The notes: generated from the sequence alone by a model not told the origin. A stretch of 60,960 nt of DNA from Clostridia bacterium (GCA_017524615.1 JAFXVJ010000054.1:1-60960); one strand, 5' to 3'; shown: positions 41,294-49,836, counted from the first letter of the stretch. A program made the numbers and translations.

Positions 41294-42070
41294 TCATCCG
41301 AACATCCAGCGCACGATTTTTACGATATACTCCGACCAGAAGCGCATATCGTGCTGTCCGGGGCTTTCGCGGTACTCATGGGGAACGTTCAGCTCCGTCA
41401 GGAAGCGGTGCATGGCGCGGTTGGGCTCGATGAGAAAATCCTCGGTGCCGCAGCACAGATACATTTCCGGCAGCTTTTTCCCCGCCGCCAGCAGCCGGCG
41501 CACCTGGACCTCCGGGTTGCAGTCCCGCTGCTCCACGGTTTCCAGATCGCCGAAGCACTCACGGTAGTATTCATAATTGGCCATGCCGTTATCCTGGCCG
41601 GGTTTCATGCCCGCGATGCCGTGCACGATCAGCGCCGAGGACAGGGCGCCCGCCTTGCCGAAGCGCTCCGGATAGGCCAGGGCAGTGTGCAGCGCGCCGA
41701 AGCCGCCCATGGACATGCCGGCGATGCAGGTGTCCTCCGGCCTGCAAGCCAGGCCGAAGGTTTTGCGCACATAGTCCACCAATTCCTCGCCCAGCATGGA
41801 CTGATACGCCCGGCCGGTCGCTTCGCCGTTCAAATAGAAAGAGTTTTCCGCCGTCGGCATCACGATGGCAAAGTTGTACTGCTGGGCCAATTCCTCCGGC
41901 ACCCAGTTGCCCGCTTTGCCGGTGTAGCCATGCAGCAGGAACAGGGTGCGCATGGGCCCCGCGGGCTCCTGATGGGGGATGTCCGTGCGGATATCGTTGG
42001 GAATGAGCATTTCAAAGGATGTCATGCGGTGCAGGGCGTTAGAGAAGTATTCGATGCGGAAATAGGCCAT
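41294..42070 (-). CDS. Alpha/beta-hydrolase esterase (FrmB/EstA-like)
   Basis: The 258-residue serine esterase has an oxyanion region LFLLHGYTGKAGNWV near residues 43-57, the nucleophile elbow GMSMGGFGALHTAL near 122-135, the acidic residue in CCGTEDFLIE near 200 and the catalytic His in SPGQHDMRFW near 236. The family includes S-formylglutathione hydrolase-like and acetyl-xylan esterases. There is no signal peptide, so it is cytoplasmic. ATG 42070 follows AGGAGGATCG; the longer frame to 42115 is rejected. Confidence 0.88.
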   Translation of the reverse strand: MAYFRIEYFSNALHRMTSFEMLIPNDIRTDIPHQEPAGPMRTLFLLHGYTGKAGNWVPEELAQQYNFAIVMPTAENSFYLNGEATGRAYQSMLGEELVDYVRKTFGLACRPEDTCIAGMSMGGFGALHTALAYPERFGKAGALSSALIVHGIAGMKPGQDNGMANYEYYRECFGDLETVEQRDCNPEVQVRRLLAAGKKLPEMYLCCGTEDFLIEPNRAMHRFLTELNVPHEYRESPGQHDMRFWSEYIVKIVRWMFG

Positions 42071-42237
42071 GGCGCGATCCTCCTTCTGTGATCTAATCGC
42101 TGATCCGGGCCCCATTCGGCGGACGGATCCGATGGATACAGTGTAGCATGAAGGGTGGGAAAAGGCAAGGGCGACCCGCGCCGGGGATCGTTCATTTCCA
42201 ATCTGGAAATTTTTTTACCAAAATTCATAAAAAGGTG

Positions 42238-42266
42238 TTGACAGAGTGGAAATGCTGTGGTAATAT
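42238..42266 (+). promoter_or_regulatory. Very strong rRNA-like promoter
   Basis: TTGACA (42238-42243), 17-base spacer, TAATAT (42261-42266), preceded by a T/A-rich tract. The 16 bases AAAAAGGTGTTGACAG are identical to the rRNA operon promoter at the window start. Confidence 0.85.
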
Positions 42267-42369
42267 AAAGGCGAAAAGAGAGAGAAGAGTAGAAACGGAA
42301 GGACCCCAATCCCAACCAACCGACGAAAGCATCAAGCAAACGGACGGCATGGAGAAGGAGGAGATTCCC

Positions 42370-42435
42370 ATGGATCAGGCAAATTGGCGGTGGGGGCAAT
42401 ATCTTCAATCGGAAAGGCTGAATCGCGCTGTATAA
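42370..42435 (+). CDS. Short ORF, 21 residues, with a perfect ribosome-binding site
   Basis: AGGAGG (42356-42361) lies 8 bases before the ATG at 42370, and the frame ends at TAA 42433-42435. The peptide starts MDQANWRWGQYL and ends SERLNRAV, with two Trp and three Arg. It is soluble and amphipathic, not a signal peptide. It is the only translatable unit behind the rRNA-like promoter. It could be a leader peptide or a functional small protein. I do not recognise it. Confidence 0.5.
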   Translation: MDQANWRWGQYLQSERLNRAV

Positions 42436-42774
42436 GATGGCTGCATCATCAGGCAGCAACGCATGGAGCGAAAAGAAAACCAGCGGATCAGACCAAAACA
42501 GAAAAAACCAAAATAATAGAAAAGGATAAGCTCAATCAGGATATGACCGGCCCGCCCCCACCGGAACAGGGAAAAAGGATCACTGCGAAAGAGAAAGAAC
42601 AAGATAAACCGAACCAGACATCAGGAAATCGATTCGGATGGATCCAAACAAAACGAAGCCGCGAAACCAAACCAGATCAAGGGTCAAAAGCATGCAGGGC
42701 CCTGACTTCGCGCCTTTGAAGCAAAGCTTTCTCGCCATGATCCCATAAACGGGTTAAAAATATAATAGAAAAAC

Positions 42775-42805
42775 ATCAGGGCTGCCGTGAGGGCAGCCCT
42801 GATTT
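42775..42805. terminator. Terminator shared by the T-poor transcript and the PhoR gene
   Basis: A perfect 12-bp stem ATCAGGGCTGCC / GGCAGCCCTGAT with a 5-base loop. On the minus strand it is followed by a good T-tract (A-run at 42769-42773 on plus); on the plus strand only TT follows. Confidence 0.82.
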
Positions 42806-43026
42806 GTGCTGTCATGCGCGGACCGCGTATCAGCCTGTCGGCAAAGGATCCGGGGGATGCAGGCGGCGCGTACGTCGCTTGGGAGCGGTCCCGGACCGCT
42901 TCCCCGATCGGGTTTCGGACGAAACCCGACGGGCCCATCGGCAGACGGCCGCCGCCGGCAGCGCGCCGATATGCTTTTCCGCGCCGTGCTTCAGTTCGGG
43001 CTGCGCTTCCGTGTGGGCAAGGCACC

Positions 43027-44745
43027 TTACCCTGCCGGCGGAGGGACAATGAAGGAAAATTCGCTGCCTTGGCCGGGGGTGCTGGTCAATTGAATGCTCA
43101 GGCCCATTTTTTCCAGGATTTCCTTGGCGATGGACAGGCCCAGGCCGCTGCCCTTGTCGCTGCGGCCCCGTTCAGCCTGGTGGAAACGGTCGAAGGCCAG
43201 GCGCTGTGTTTCCTCATCCATGCCGATGCCGGTATCCCGAACGAAGAATCGGGTGCCGCCGGATGCCGCCTGGGCTCCCAGGATGACCTCGCCGCCGGAT
43301 GGCGTATATTTCCGGGCGTTGTCCAGAAAAATGGTCAGCGTTTGGGACAGGCGATCCTCATTGGACCAGATGTCCGGCAGCGGCGCGTCGGGCAGGGAGC
43401 GAAGAAAGCGAATGCCTTTTTGCTCAAACAGGCTGCTGTTGCGGTCATGCAGCTCGTAAATCAGTTCATTGGGATCGATGCGTTCCATTTCAAAGGCGGC
43501 GGGATTGGACTGCAGGGAGCTGAGCTCCAGCAGATCATCCACCAGCCGGGACAGGCGGGTGGCCTCATCCACGATGATGCTGTAATAGCGCTGACGGTCC
43601 CCCTCCTCGCTGACCAGGCCGTCCCGCAGGCCTTCGCCCAGCCCCCGAATGGACGCCAGGGGCGTGCGCAGTTCATGGGAAATATTGGCCACGTAATCAT
43701 AGCGGGTGCGCTCCAGCCGTTCCTGCTCCGTAATATCCCGGATCAGGGCTACCACGCCGCGGCTGGCCCCCTCCTCCTCCCGGGGCAGGCGGGAAATGGC
43801 GCAGTACAGCACCCGGTCTCCCGCGGTGAATTTCAGATCCCACTGATCCTCCGGCTGCTTTTCCTGCAAGGCGGCCATCACGGAGCGATAGGCGGGGGTT
43901 TCCTCTCCGCCCAACAGCTCCCAGGCGGCGGCATTTTCATGCAGGATGCTGCCCCTGTCATCCACCGCCAGAATGCCTTCGCTCAGCCCCTCCAGGATCA
44001 GGCTCATGCTTTCTTTTTCACATTTCAGCTCCCCGATGGCCTTGGCCACGCTGCGGCTCATGTAATTGAGGGCGCTGGCGATTTCCCGCGTGTCCCGTCC
44101 GGGCAGATCCTCCGGCAGGGTCACCTGCTCCCCCTCGGTGATCCGTCCCGCCATCTGGGTGATGATCCGCGCGGGCCGGGCGGCGCGGCGGGCAACCAGG
44201 GTGCTGATCAGCACGGTCACGGCGGATATGGCCACCATGGAGATCAGCAGCCGGTTTCGGAAGGACACCGCCGCCCCGTTGAAGGCGTGCATGGGCAGGC
44301 CCGCCAGCACGGAGCCATTCTCCGTGCGCCGACCCATCATCAGCACGGCGGTGTCGCCGAGGCGGACCTGGGCGGAAACGGAAGGCTCCCGGCGCAGGCT
44401 GTCCAGCAGGGTGCCCAGGGCGCCGCCGCCCTCGGAACAGGACACGCTTCGGGTGCGGGCCAGCACCTGCTGATCCGGCCCCAGGAAAATGCAGAACGCG
44501 CCGCCGGTGAACAGGAGCGGGTTGGCCGCGGCATCCAGGTCTTCCCGGGCGATTTCACCGCTTTCGTACTGCGCCAGCAGCGTTTCCGCCTGCGTCAGGG
44601 CGCCGGACAGGCTGCGGTTGATGGAATCGGTGTAGATATCCGAAAAATAATAGCTGCTCACGGCGAAATACACCACCGTCACGCAGAGCAGGCACAGGAT
44701 CAATTCCGTCAGGAACCGGGCCACGGAAAAGGACAGCTTAGGCAT
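43027..44745 (-). CDS. Sensor histidine kinase, PhoR/WalK type
   Basis: The 572-residue membrane kinase. An N-terminal helix (ELILCLLCVTVVYFAVSSYYF near residues 14-34) is followed by an extracytoplasmic sensor domain of about 140 residues. A second helix (LLISMVAISAVTVLISTLVA near 168-187), HAMP, then a PAS domain (GILAVDDRGSILHENAAAWELLGG near 252-275) come next. HisKA has the phospho-acceptor ANISHELRTPLASI near 349-362, and HATPase_c ends with DTGIGMDEETQ and GSGLGLSIAKEIL. It overlaps the response-regulator gene by 8 bases. Signal unknown; phosphate or envelope stress are the usual options. Confidence 0.93.
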   Translation of the reverse strand: MPKLSFSVARFLTELILCLLCVTVVYFAVSSYYFSDIYTDSINRSLSGALTQAETLLAQYESGEIAREDLDAAANPLLFTGGAFCIFLGPDQQVLARTRSVSCSEGGGALGTLLDSLRREPSVSAQVRLGDTAVLMMGRRTENGSVLAGLPMHAFNGAAVSFRNRLLISMVAISAVTVLISTLVARRAARPARIITQMAGRITEGEQVTLPEDLPGRDTREIASALNYMSRSVAKAIGELKCEKESMSLILEGLSEGILAVDDRGSILHENAAAWELLGGEETPAYRSVMAALQEKQPEDQWDLKFTAGDRVLYCAISRLPREEEGASRGVVALIRDITEQERLERTRYDYVANISHELRTPLASIRGLGEGLRDGLVSEEGDRQRYYSIIVDEATRLSRLVDDLLELSSLQSNPAAFEMERIDPNELIYELHDRNSSLFEQKGIRFLRSLPDAPLPDIWSNEDRLSQTLTIFLDNARKYTPSGGEVILGAQAASGGTRFFVRDTGIGMDEETQRLAFDRFHQAERGRSDKGSGLGLSIAKEILEKMGLSIQLTSTPGQGSEFSFIVPPPAG

Positions 44746-45436
44746 CTCCGCGCACCTCCGCCTTATAACCTACGCCGTACACTGACCGCAGCAGGATATC
44801 CGTGTCCTCCGGCAGCTTTTTGCGGATGCGCTTGATGCTGGTATCCACCACCCGTGGATCGCCGTTGAAATCAAAGCCCCAGATATTATCCAGCAATTGC
44901 TCCCGGGTGAATACCTGGCGGGGATGGCTGGCCATCAGATGCAGAATCTCCACTTCCTTGGGCGACAGCAGCACGCTTTCGTCCTTCACCCGCACCTCGT
45001 AGCATTTCAAGTCGATTTCCGTGTTGCCCACGGTCAGCCTGCCCTGTTCCGGCGCGGCTTGGATTTGGTTCATGCGGCGGAAGATCACCGCGATGCGGGA
45101 TACGATCTCCCGGGGAGAAAAGGGCTTTACGATGTAATCGTCCGCCCCCAGGGCGAAGCCCAGCAGCTTATCCACTTCCTCCCCTTTGGCCGTCAGCATG
45201 ATGATGGGAGCCGTGGAGACGGCGCGGATGTCGGCGCACACCTGAATGCCCGTGCGCCCGGGCATCATGATGTCCAGGATCACCAGATCCGGCCGCATGC
45301 GCTGGAACGCTTCCATCACATCGTCCCCCCGGAACACGGAATAAACCTCGTAATCCTCCCGGGTCAGATAAATCCGCAGGGACTCATGAATGCCGATTTC
45401 ATCATCGGCGATCATAATCAGCTTCTTTTTGTTCAT
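44738..45436 (-). CDS. OmpR/PhoB-type response regulator
   Basis: The 232-residue protein has a receiver domain with the acidic pair IADDE near residue 9, the phospho-acceptor Asp in LVILDIMMPG near 53, the conserved TAKGEE and KPFSPREIV (Lys). Its C-terminal winged helix has the pattern LSPKEVEILHLMASHPRQVF...VVDTSIKRIRKKL...VYGVGYK. ATG 45436 has GGGAGGAG upstream; the frame to 45457 is rejected. It is first in the operon with the kinase. Confidence 0.94.
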   Translation of the reverse strand: MNKKKLIMIADDEIGIHESLRIYLTREDYEVYSVFRGDDVMEAFQRMRPDLVILDIMMPGRTGIQVCADIRAVSTAPIIMLTAKGEEVDKLLGFALGADDYIVKPFSPREIVSRIAVIFRRMNQIQAAPEQGRLTVGNTEIDLKCYEVRVKDESVLLSPKEVEILHLMASHPRQVFTREQLLDNIWGFDFNGDPRVVDTSIKRIRKKLPEDTDILLRSVYGVGYKAEVRGDA

Positions 45437-45492
45437 GCCGCTCCTCCCGGTCCGCATTCCTCGTGAAAAAAACGTGTGCCCAATACGGTATC

Positions 45493-45522
45493 ATTATATC
45501 ACGGGCCCTTCCCGGCGGGCAA
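45493..45522 (-). promoter_or_regulatory. Promoter of the two-component operon
   Basis: On the minus strand: TTGCCC (45522-45517), 18-base spacer, TATAAT (45498-45493) with an extended TGA in front. Confidence 0.72.
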
Positions 45523-45654
45523 GCCCTGCCGCATGAACATCATCATTCTGATGCGGGCTCTGGCCGCGGCTGTTCAGGCGTCGGCGGATCCTGTTTTTTT
45601 CAAAAAGAGTCAAATCTGTCCGGTGCTTGTATCAGATCAAAAAAGGAAAACAAA

Positions 45655-45765
45655 GGAAGCCTGAAAAACGGGAGAGGGAAAAACGAAAAAAATGAAAAAG
45701 ACGTAAAAAACGTAAAAAAACGTAAAAACGTAAAAATCCTAAAAAACCGCAAAAAACCAAATACG
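45655..45765 (+). repeat. Phased A-tracts and CGTAAAAA tandem repeats (likely curved DNA)
   Basis: Runs of 4-7 A recur roughly every 8-11 bases, including a short tandem (ACGTAAAAA units at about 45706-45740). A-tracts at near-helical spacing bend DNA. The tract ends about 20 bases before the -35 of the DUF1846 promoter. Confidence 0.65.
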
Positions 45766-45779
45766 GGCTGCATGTTCCC

Positions 45780-45809
45780 TTGTGCATGGAGGCCCTGCCG
45801 TGCTATAAT
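45780..45809 (+). promoter_or_regulatory. Promoter of the DUF1846 gene
   Basis: TTGTGC (45780-45785), 18-base spacer, TATAAT (45804-45809) with an extended TGC, just downstream of the A-tract array. Confidence 0.72.
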
Positions 45810-45848
45810 AGATAGGTATGGGATTGTTTACGCGAGGGGGATCGGCAC

Positions 45849-47336
45849 ATGCGGATCGGGTTTGACCACGACAAATATACGGCGATGCAATCGGAGCATA
45901 TCCGGGAGCGGATCAGTGCCTTCGGGGGCAAATTGTATCTGGAATTGGGGGGCAAGCTGTTCGACGATTATCACGCCTCCCGGGTGCTGCCGGGCTTCCG
46001 CCCGGACAGCAAGGTATCCATGCTGCTGAATCTGAAGGACCAGGCGGAGCTGGTGATCGCCATCAACGCCGACGATATTGAGAAAAGCAAGGTACGGGGC
46101 GACCTGGGCATCACCTACGACGCCGACGTGCTGCGCCTGATCGACGCGTTCCGCGCCATCGGCCTGTACGTGGGCAGCGTGGTCATGACCCGGTGGCAGG
46201 AGCAGCACGCGGCGGTCAATTTCAAAAAGCGGCTGGAAAACCTGGGCATCCGCGTGTACCGCCATTATCCCATCGAGGGCTATCCGTATAACGTGAAGCA
46301 CATCGTCAGCGAAGAGGGCTTCGGCCGCAATGAGTATGTGGAAACCAGCCGGCCCCTGGTGCTGGTTACCGCGCCCGGCCCGGGCAGCGGCAAAATGGCC
46401 ACCTGCCTCAGCCAACTGTATCAGGAGCAGAAGCGGGGCATCAAGGCCGGATACGCCAAATTTGAAACCTTCCCCATCTGGAACCTGCCGCTCAAGCATC
46501 CGGTAAACGTGGCCTATGAAGCCGCCACCGCCGACCTGGACGACGTAAACATGATCGACCCCTTCCACCTGGAGGCCTATGGGGAAACCACGGTGAATTA
46601 TAACCGGGATATCGAAATCTTCCCGGTGCTCAACGCCCTGTTTGAATATATATACGGCACCTCCCCCTACAAGTCGCCCACGGATATGGGCGTCAACATG
46701 GTGGGCAACTGCATCACGGACGACGTGGTGTGCCGCGAAGCCGCCAGGCAGGAGATCATCCGCCGTTATTATGCCGCCCGGTGCCTGGTGCGCCAGGGAC
46801 ACGCGGAAATGAGCGAAGTGGAAAAGCTGGAGCTGCTGCTGCAGAAAATGAACCTGTCCGACGACGACCGGCCCGTGATCGCTTCGGCCCGCGCCCGGGC
46901 CGAAGCGACCGGCGCCCCCGCCCTGGCCATTCAGCTGCCCGACGGCCGTATCATTACCGGCAAGACCAGCGATTTGCTGGGCCCTTCCGCCGCCGCGGTA
47001 ATCAATGCGGTGAAAGCCCTGGGCAACATCGAAAAGAAGCTGCACCTGATTTCGCCTTCTGTGATCGAGCCCATCCAGACCCTGAAATGCCAGTATTTGG
47101 GCAATCACAATCCCCGGCTGCATTCGGATGAGATCCTGCTGGCCCTGTCCATCTGCGCCGCCACCGACGAAACCGCCGCCCTGGCCATGGCGCAACTGAA
47201 AAAGCTGGAAGGGTGCGAGGCCCATTCCACCGTGATTCTCGCCCCGGTGGATGAAAACATTTTCCGCCGCCTGAAAATCAACCTGACCTGCGATCCCCAG
47301 TATCAGAGCCACAAGCTGTATCATCCTTCCCGGTAA
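45849..47336 (+). CDS. DUF1846 (UPF0371) family protein
   Basis: The 495-residue protein matches this conserved family throughout: GFDHDKYTAMQSEHIRERI at the start, VVMTRWQEQ near residue 115, RVYRHYPIEGYPYNV near 133, and the P-loop-like VTAPGPGSGKMATCLSQLYQE near 175-195. VAYEAATADL and a C-terminal domain with NHNPRLHSDE follow. The fold includes a nucleotide-binding part, but the cellular function is not established. The gene stands alone with its own promoter and a GC-rich region after it. Confidence 0.92.
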   Translation: MRIGFDHDKYTAMQSEHIRERISAFGGKLYLELGGKLFDDYHASRVLPGFRPDSKVSMLLNLKDQAELVIAINADDIEKSKVRGDLGITYDADVLRLIDAFRAIGLYVGSVVMTRWQEQHAAVNFKKRLENLGIRVYRHYPIEGYPYNVKHIVSEEGFGRNEYVETSRPLVLVTAPGPGSGKMATCLSQLYQEQKRGIKAGYAKFETFPIWNLPLKHPVNVAYEAATADLDDVNMIDPFHLEAYGETTVNYNRDIEIFPVLNALFEYIYGTSPYKSPTDMGVNMVGNCITDDVVCREAARQEIIRRYYAARCLVRQGHAEMSEVEKLELLLQKMNLSDDDRPVIASARARAEATGAPALAIQLPDGRIITGKTSDLLGPSAAAVINAVKALGNIEKKLHLISPSVIEPIQTLKCQYLGNHNPRLHSDEILLALSICAATDETAALAMAQLKKLEGCEAHSTVILAPVDENIFRRLKINLTCDPQYQSHKLYHPSR

Positions 47337-47478
47337 TTCTCCGGGCGATGCCCGCGGGAGCTGTCAGCCGTCGGTTTGCGCCCGCCTTCCCGGGCCGCTC
47401 GGCCGGGAACAGGGGGCGGCGCGCTTTCCAAATACTGTATTTTCTTCCGTTTTCATCTTGTGAACGAATAAAAAAACA

Positions 47479-47507
47479 TTGTCACAGGATGTCTGTTATG
47501 GTATAAT
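47479..47507 (+). promoter_or_regulatory. Promoter of the receiver-like/SPFH operon
   Basis: TTGTCA (47479-47484), 17-base spacer, TATAAT (47502-47507) with extended TGG. The leader of about 110 bases holds a GC stem (GGACGG / CCGTCC) but no recognised riboswitch. Confidence 0.82.
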
Positions 47508-47619
47508 AGCGAGGCAACCTGCCGGAGGACGGTCAGCCGTCCCGGCGGGCCATGAATGGGTGCACGCCGAGCATGATGGTATCATTCATTTGGAATTCTA
47601 TCTATGCATGGAGGAACGC

Positions 47620-48435
47620 ATGTACAAGCTGCTGCTCGTAACAGACCGGGAGGATATCCTTTCCCTGTTCCGGGATCAAGTGGATTGGCCCAGGATGAAT
47701 TGCCGGGCGCCCTATGTGGCCGGAGATCCGCAGGAAGCCATTTCCCTGCTCAACAGCAAGGCCATCGACGCCGTGGGGTATCGCCTGGAGCATCAGGACG
47801 CCTTCCCGCTCACCAAATTCCTGCGCTACGGCCGTCCCAGCCTGCCCATTTTTGAGGTATCCGCGGATCGGGAGAGGCAATTGGCCGCGCTGAAGCAGAC
47901 GGTTTCGGTGCTGGATCGGCTGCACGCCGACGCCTACGACGACTATTACGATGAAGAAGCCATGCTGACCATCCAGCGGGATGAATTGGTGCATAATCTG
48001 CTGGCCGGGGAAATGCGGGATTGGGAAGCGGTGAAGCGGGAAATGAAGCTGATCCGTTCCCATGTCAGCCTGGATCAGCCCTGCGTGCTCTATGAAATCG
48101 ATATGCCCCAGGGCGAGGTATATTTGTCCGGGCATCAGGGGCATGCCCAGCAGCGGCTGGAAAGCGCCCTGCGCAACAATTTCTTCGGCCGGTATGTGGA
48201 CGGGATCTACTACGCCGTGGCGGTGCTCACCCCCCGGCACATCCGCATCGTCTGCATGCCTACCCACGGGCATGAGCCGGAATCCCCGGATGCCCTGGGC
48301 GCGCGCACCGACACGCACATCGCCGAAAGCATCCAACGGATCAAGGAATACCTGGATCTGGATATGAATGTGACACAGTCCGCCTGGCTGGACAGCGTGA
48401 AGGGGCTGCTGTGCCAGGCGCAGCCTGAATCGTAA
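47620..48435 (+). CDS. Degenerate response-regulator-like protein without a DNA-binding domain
   Basis: The 271-residue protein. Residues 1-110 look like a receiver (YKLLLVTDREDILSLFRDQVDW, then AISLLNSKAIDAVGYRL), but the phospho-acceptor position, expected five residues after D50, is Arg. Residues 120-270 resemble the middle domain of AraC/YesN-type regulators (QRDELVHNLLAGEM...CVLYEID). The C-terminal AraC helix-turn-helix is missing; the protein stops there. ATG 47620 follows GGAGGAACGC. It lies 15 bases before an SPFH gene, so it probably serves that protein rather than transcription. Function unknown. Confidence 0.65.
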   Translation: MYKLLLVTDREDILSLFRDQVDWPRMNCRAPYVAGDPQEAISLLNSKAIDAVGYRLEHQDAFPLTKFLRYGRPSLPIFEVSADRERQLAALKQTVSVLDRLHADAYDDYYDEEAMLTIQRDELVHNLLAGEMRDWEAVKREMKLIRSHVSLDQPCVLYEIDMPQGEVYLSGHQGHAQQRLESALRNNFFGRYVDGIYYAVAVLTPRHIRIVCMPTHGHEPESPDALGARTDTHIAESIQRIKEYLDLDMNVTQSAWLDSVKGLLCQAQPES

Positions 48436-48450
48436 GGAGGAATGAAGCAT

Positions 48451-49449
48451 ATGGGTATCTTTTCCACCATTGCCGGCCAGTTCATCGACGTGATCGAATG
48501 GAAGGACAATACAGGCGACACCATGGTGTACCGCTACGACCGGGGCGGCAAGGAAATCATGATGGGCGCCCAGCTCACCGTGCGGGAGAGCCAGGTGGCC
48601 ATCATGGTGAACGAAGGCAAGCTGGCCGATGTGTTCCAGCCCGGACGCTACACCCTGTCCACCCAAAACATGCCCATCATGACCGCTCTGCAGTCCTGGA
48701 AATACGGCTTCAATTCGCCCTTCAAGGCGGAGGTGTATTTCGTCAACACCCACCTGTTCCTGGATCAGAAATGGGGCACCAGCAACCCCGTCATGATGCG
48801 GGACAGCGAATTCGGCATGATCCGGCTGCGGGCCTTTGGCAACTATTCCTTCCGGGTCAGCGAGCCCGTCACCTTCCTCAAGGAGGTGTTCGGCACCAGC
48901 GCGTACATGACCGTGGAGGGCGTGAACGGGCAGATCAAGCGCACCCTGGTATCGGGCCTGAGCGACGCGCTGGCCCAAAGCAAAATCCCCGCGCTGGATC
49001 TGGCCGCTAATTATGACGAGCTGTCTCAGTACGCGCTAAAGACCCTGGCGCCCCGGATCGAATCCCTGGGGCTGAAGCTGGAAAGCTTCCTGATCGAGAA
49101 TATTTCCCTGCCTGATGAGGTGGAAAAGGCCATCGACCGGCGTACCTCCATGGGCGTGGCCGGAAACCTGCACCAGTATACCCAGTACCAGACCGCCGAG
49201 GCCATCCGCGAATCCGCGAACAATCCGGGCGGCGCCGCGGGCATGGGCGCCGGGCTGGGCGTAGGCGCGATCATGAGCCAGGTGATGCAGGCCGCCGTTC
49301 AGCAGCAGGCTTCTCCCGCTCCCGCGGCCCCCGCTGCGCAGGAGAATGCTCCCGCTTCTGCGGCAGAATTCAAGTTCTGTCCCGAATGCGGCACGCGCCT
49401 GCCCCGTACCGCCAAATTCTGCGTGGAATGCGGCACCAAACAGCCCTGA
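48451..49449 (+). CDS. SPFH domain protein with C-terminal zinc ribbon (YdjI-like)
   Basis: The 332-residue protein has an N-terminal SPFH/Band-7 part (FIDVIEWKDNTGDTMVYRYD; RLRAFGNYSFRVSEPVTFLKEVFG near residues 125-148; ESLGLKLESFLIENISLP near 207-224). A low-complexity Ala/Pro/Gln linker follows, then a final double-CxxC zinc ribbon (FKFCPECGTRLP...KFCVECGTKQP). Close relatives are annotated 'virion core protein' or YdjI and lie in membrane-stress loci. ATG 48451 is nine bases after GGAGG; 48442 is too close. A terminator follows at 49792. Confidence 0.88.
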   Translation: MGIFSTIAGQFIDVIEWKDNTGDTMVYRYDRGGKEIMMGAQLTVRESQVAIMVNEGKLADVFQPGRYTLSTQNMPIMTALQSWKYGFNSPFKAEVYFVNTHLFLDQKWGTSNPVMMRDSEFGMIRLRAFGNYSFRVSEPVTFLKEVFGTSAYMTVEGVNGQIKRTLVSGLSDALAQSKIPALDLAANYDELSQYALKTLAPRIESLGLKLESFLIENISLPDEVEKAIDRRTSMGVAGNLHQYTQYQTAEAIRESANNPGGAAGMGAGLGVGAIMSQVMQAAVQQQASPAPAAPAAQENAPASAAEFKFCPECGTRLPRTAKFCVECGTKQP

Positions 49450-49525
49450 TGGTCTCATATTGAAACACGAACGGAAGAGACTGTTTCCAATGGGGAAGCG
49501 TTCAGCGGCCGATTAAGAAAATCCA

Positions 49526-49776
49526 GGCTTTTCACGGATTTGAGGCAAACGAAAACCCTGCGGTGACATCCCCAAGTGAAGCGAAGCCGGGAGGCGAGGC
49601 GAAAACCTCTCGATGTCATCCCGCGCAGCGAAGCCAAGAGGCGGAGCGCAGTCGAGGGATCTGTGTGTGCGTCGTTAATGCGACAAACAGATCTTTTGAC
49701 TCCGTTCCGCTTTTCGCGCCACTCCGCTCAAGAGGACAGAGGCCGCTTCTTTCTTCCTGACTTTCCGTGAAGAATC
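49526..49776. repeat. 'TGTCATCCC' family repeat, copy 3
   Basis: Left end GGCTTTTCACGGA and right end TCCGTGAAGAATC are imperfect terminal inverted repeats matching the copy at 40076-40290. TGTCATCCCGCGCAGCGAAGC begins the inner palindrome at 49614. An extra 55-bp partial duplication (49560-49613) precedes it. No ORF is supported. Confidence 0.75.
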
Positions 49777-49791
49777 AAAAATTCATACAAT

Positions 49792-49836
49792 TTGGCACGG
49801 GATTCCAACCGGATTGGTAGCATCCCGTGCCAATTT
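49792..49836 (+). terminator. Terminator after the SPFH gene
   Basis: A 12-bp stem TTGGCACGGGAT / ATCCCGTGCCAA with an inner CCAA/TTGG pairing, followed by TTTC. It lies 340 bases downstream of the gene, beyond the repeat, which suggests the repeat inserted between gene and terminator. Confidence 0.75.

Larger units (their letters stand above)
42273..42806 (+). ncRNA. T-poor transcript of unknown function containing a short ORF
   Basis: The region from the strong promoter to the hairpin at 42775 is about 530 bases. From about 42440 to 42700 it is strikingly poor in T and rich in A (runs such as GACCAAAACAGAAAAAACC), so the RNA would be largely unstructured. Beyond the 21-residue peptide at 42370 I find no convincing gene. 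The longer 111-codon frame (42384-42719) has no RBS and a low-complexity product. It could be an mRNA with a long 3' tail or a regulatory RNA. Confidence 0.45.

Noticed and set aside
42384-42719. 111-codon frame over the T-poor transcript
   Set aside because: No ribosome-binding site, low-complexity Lys/Gln/Thr product explained by A-rich composition; the 21-codon frame with a perfect RBS is the better candidate.
42267-42780. T-poor transcript as a CsrA-sponge RNA (many GGA motifs)
   Set aside because: About 18 GGA triplets by eye, but base composition alone predicts a similar number, and they are not placed in hairpin loops.
45706-45740. CGTAAAAA tandem as a CRISPR array
   Set aside because: Units are 7-9 bases without spacers; no cas genes are in the window.
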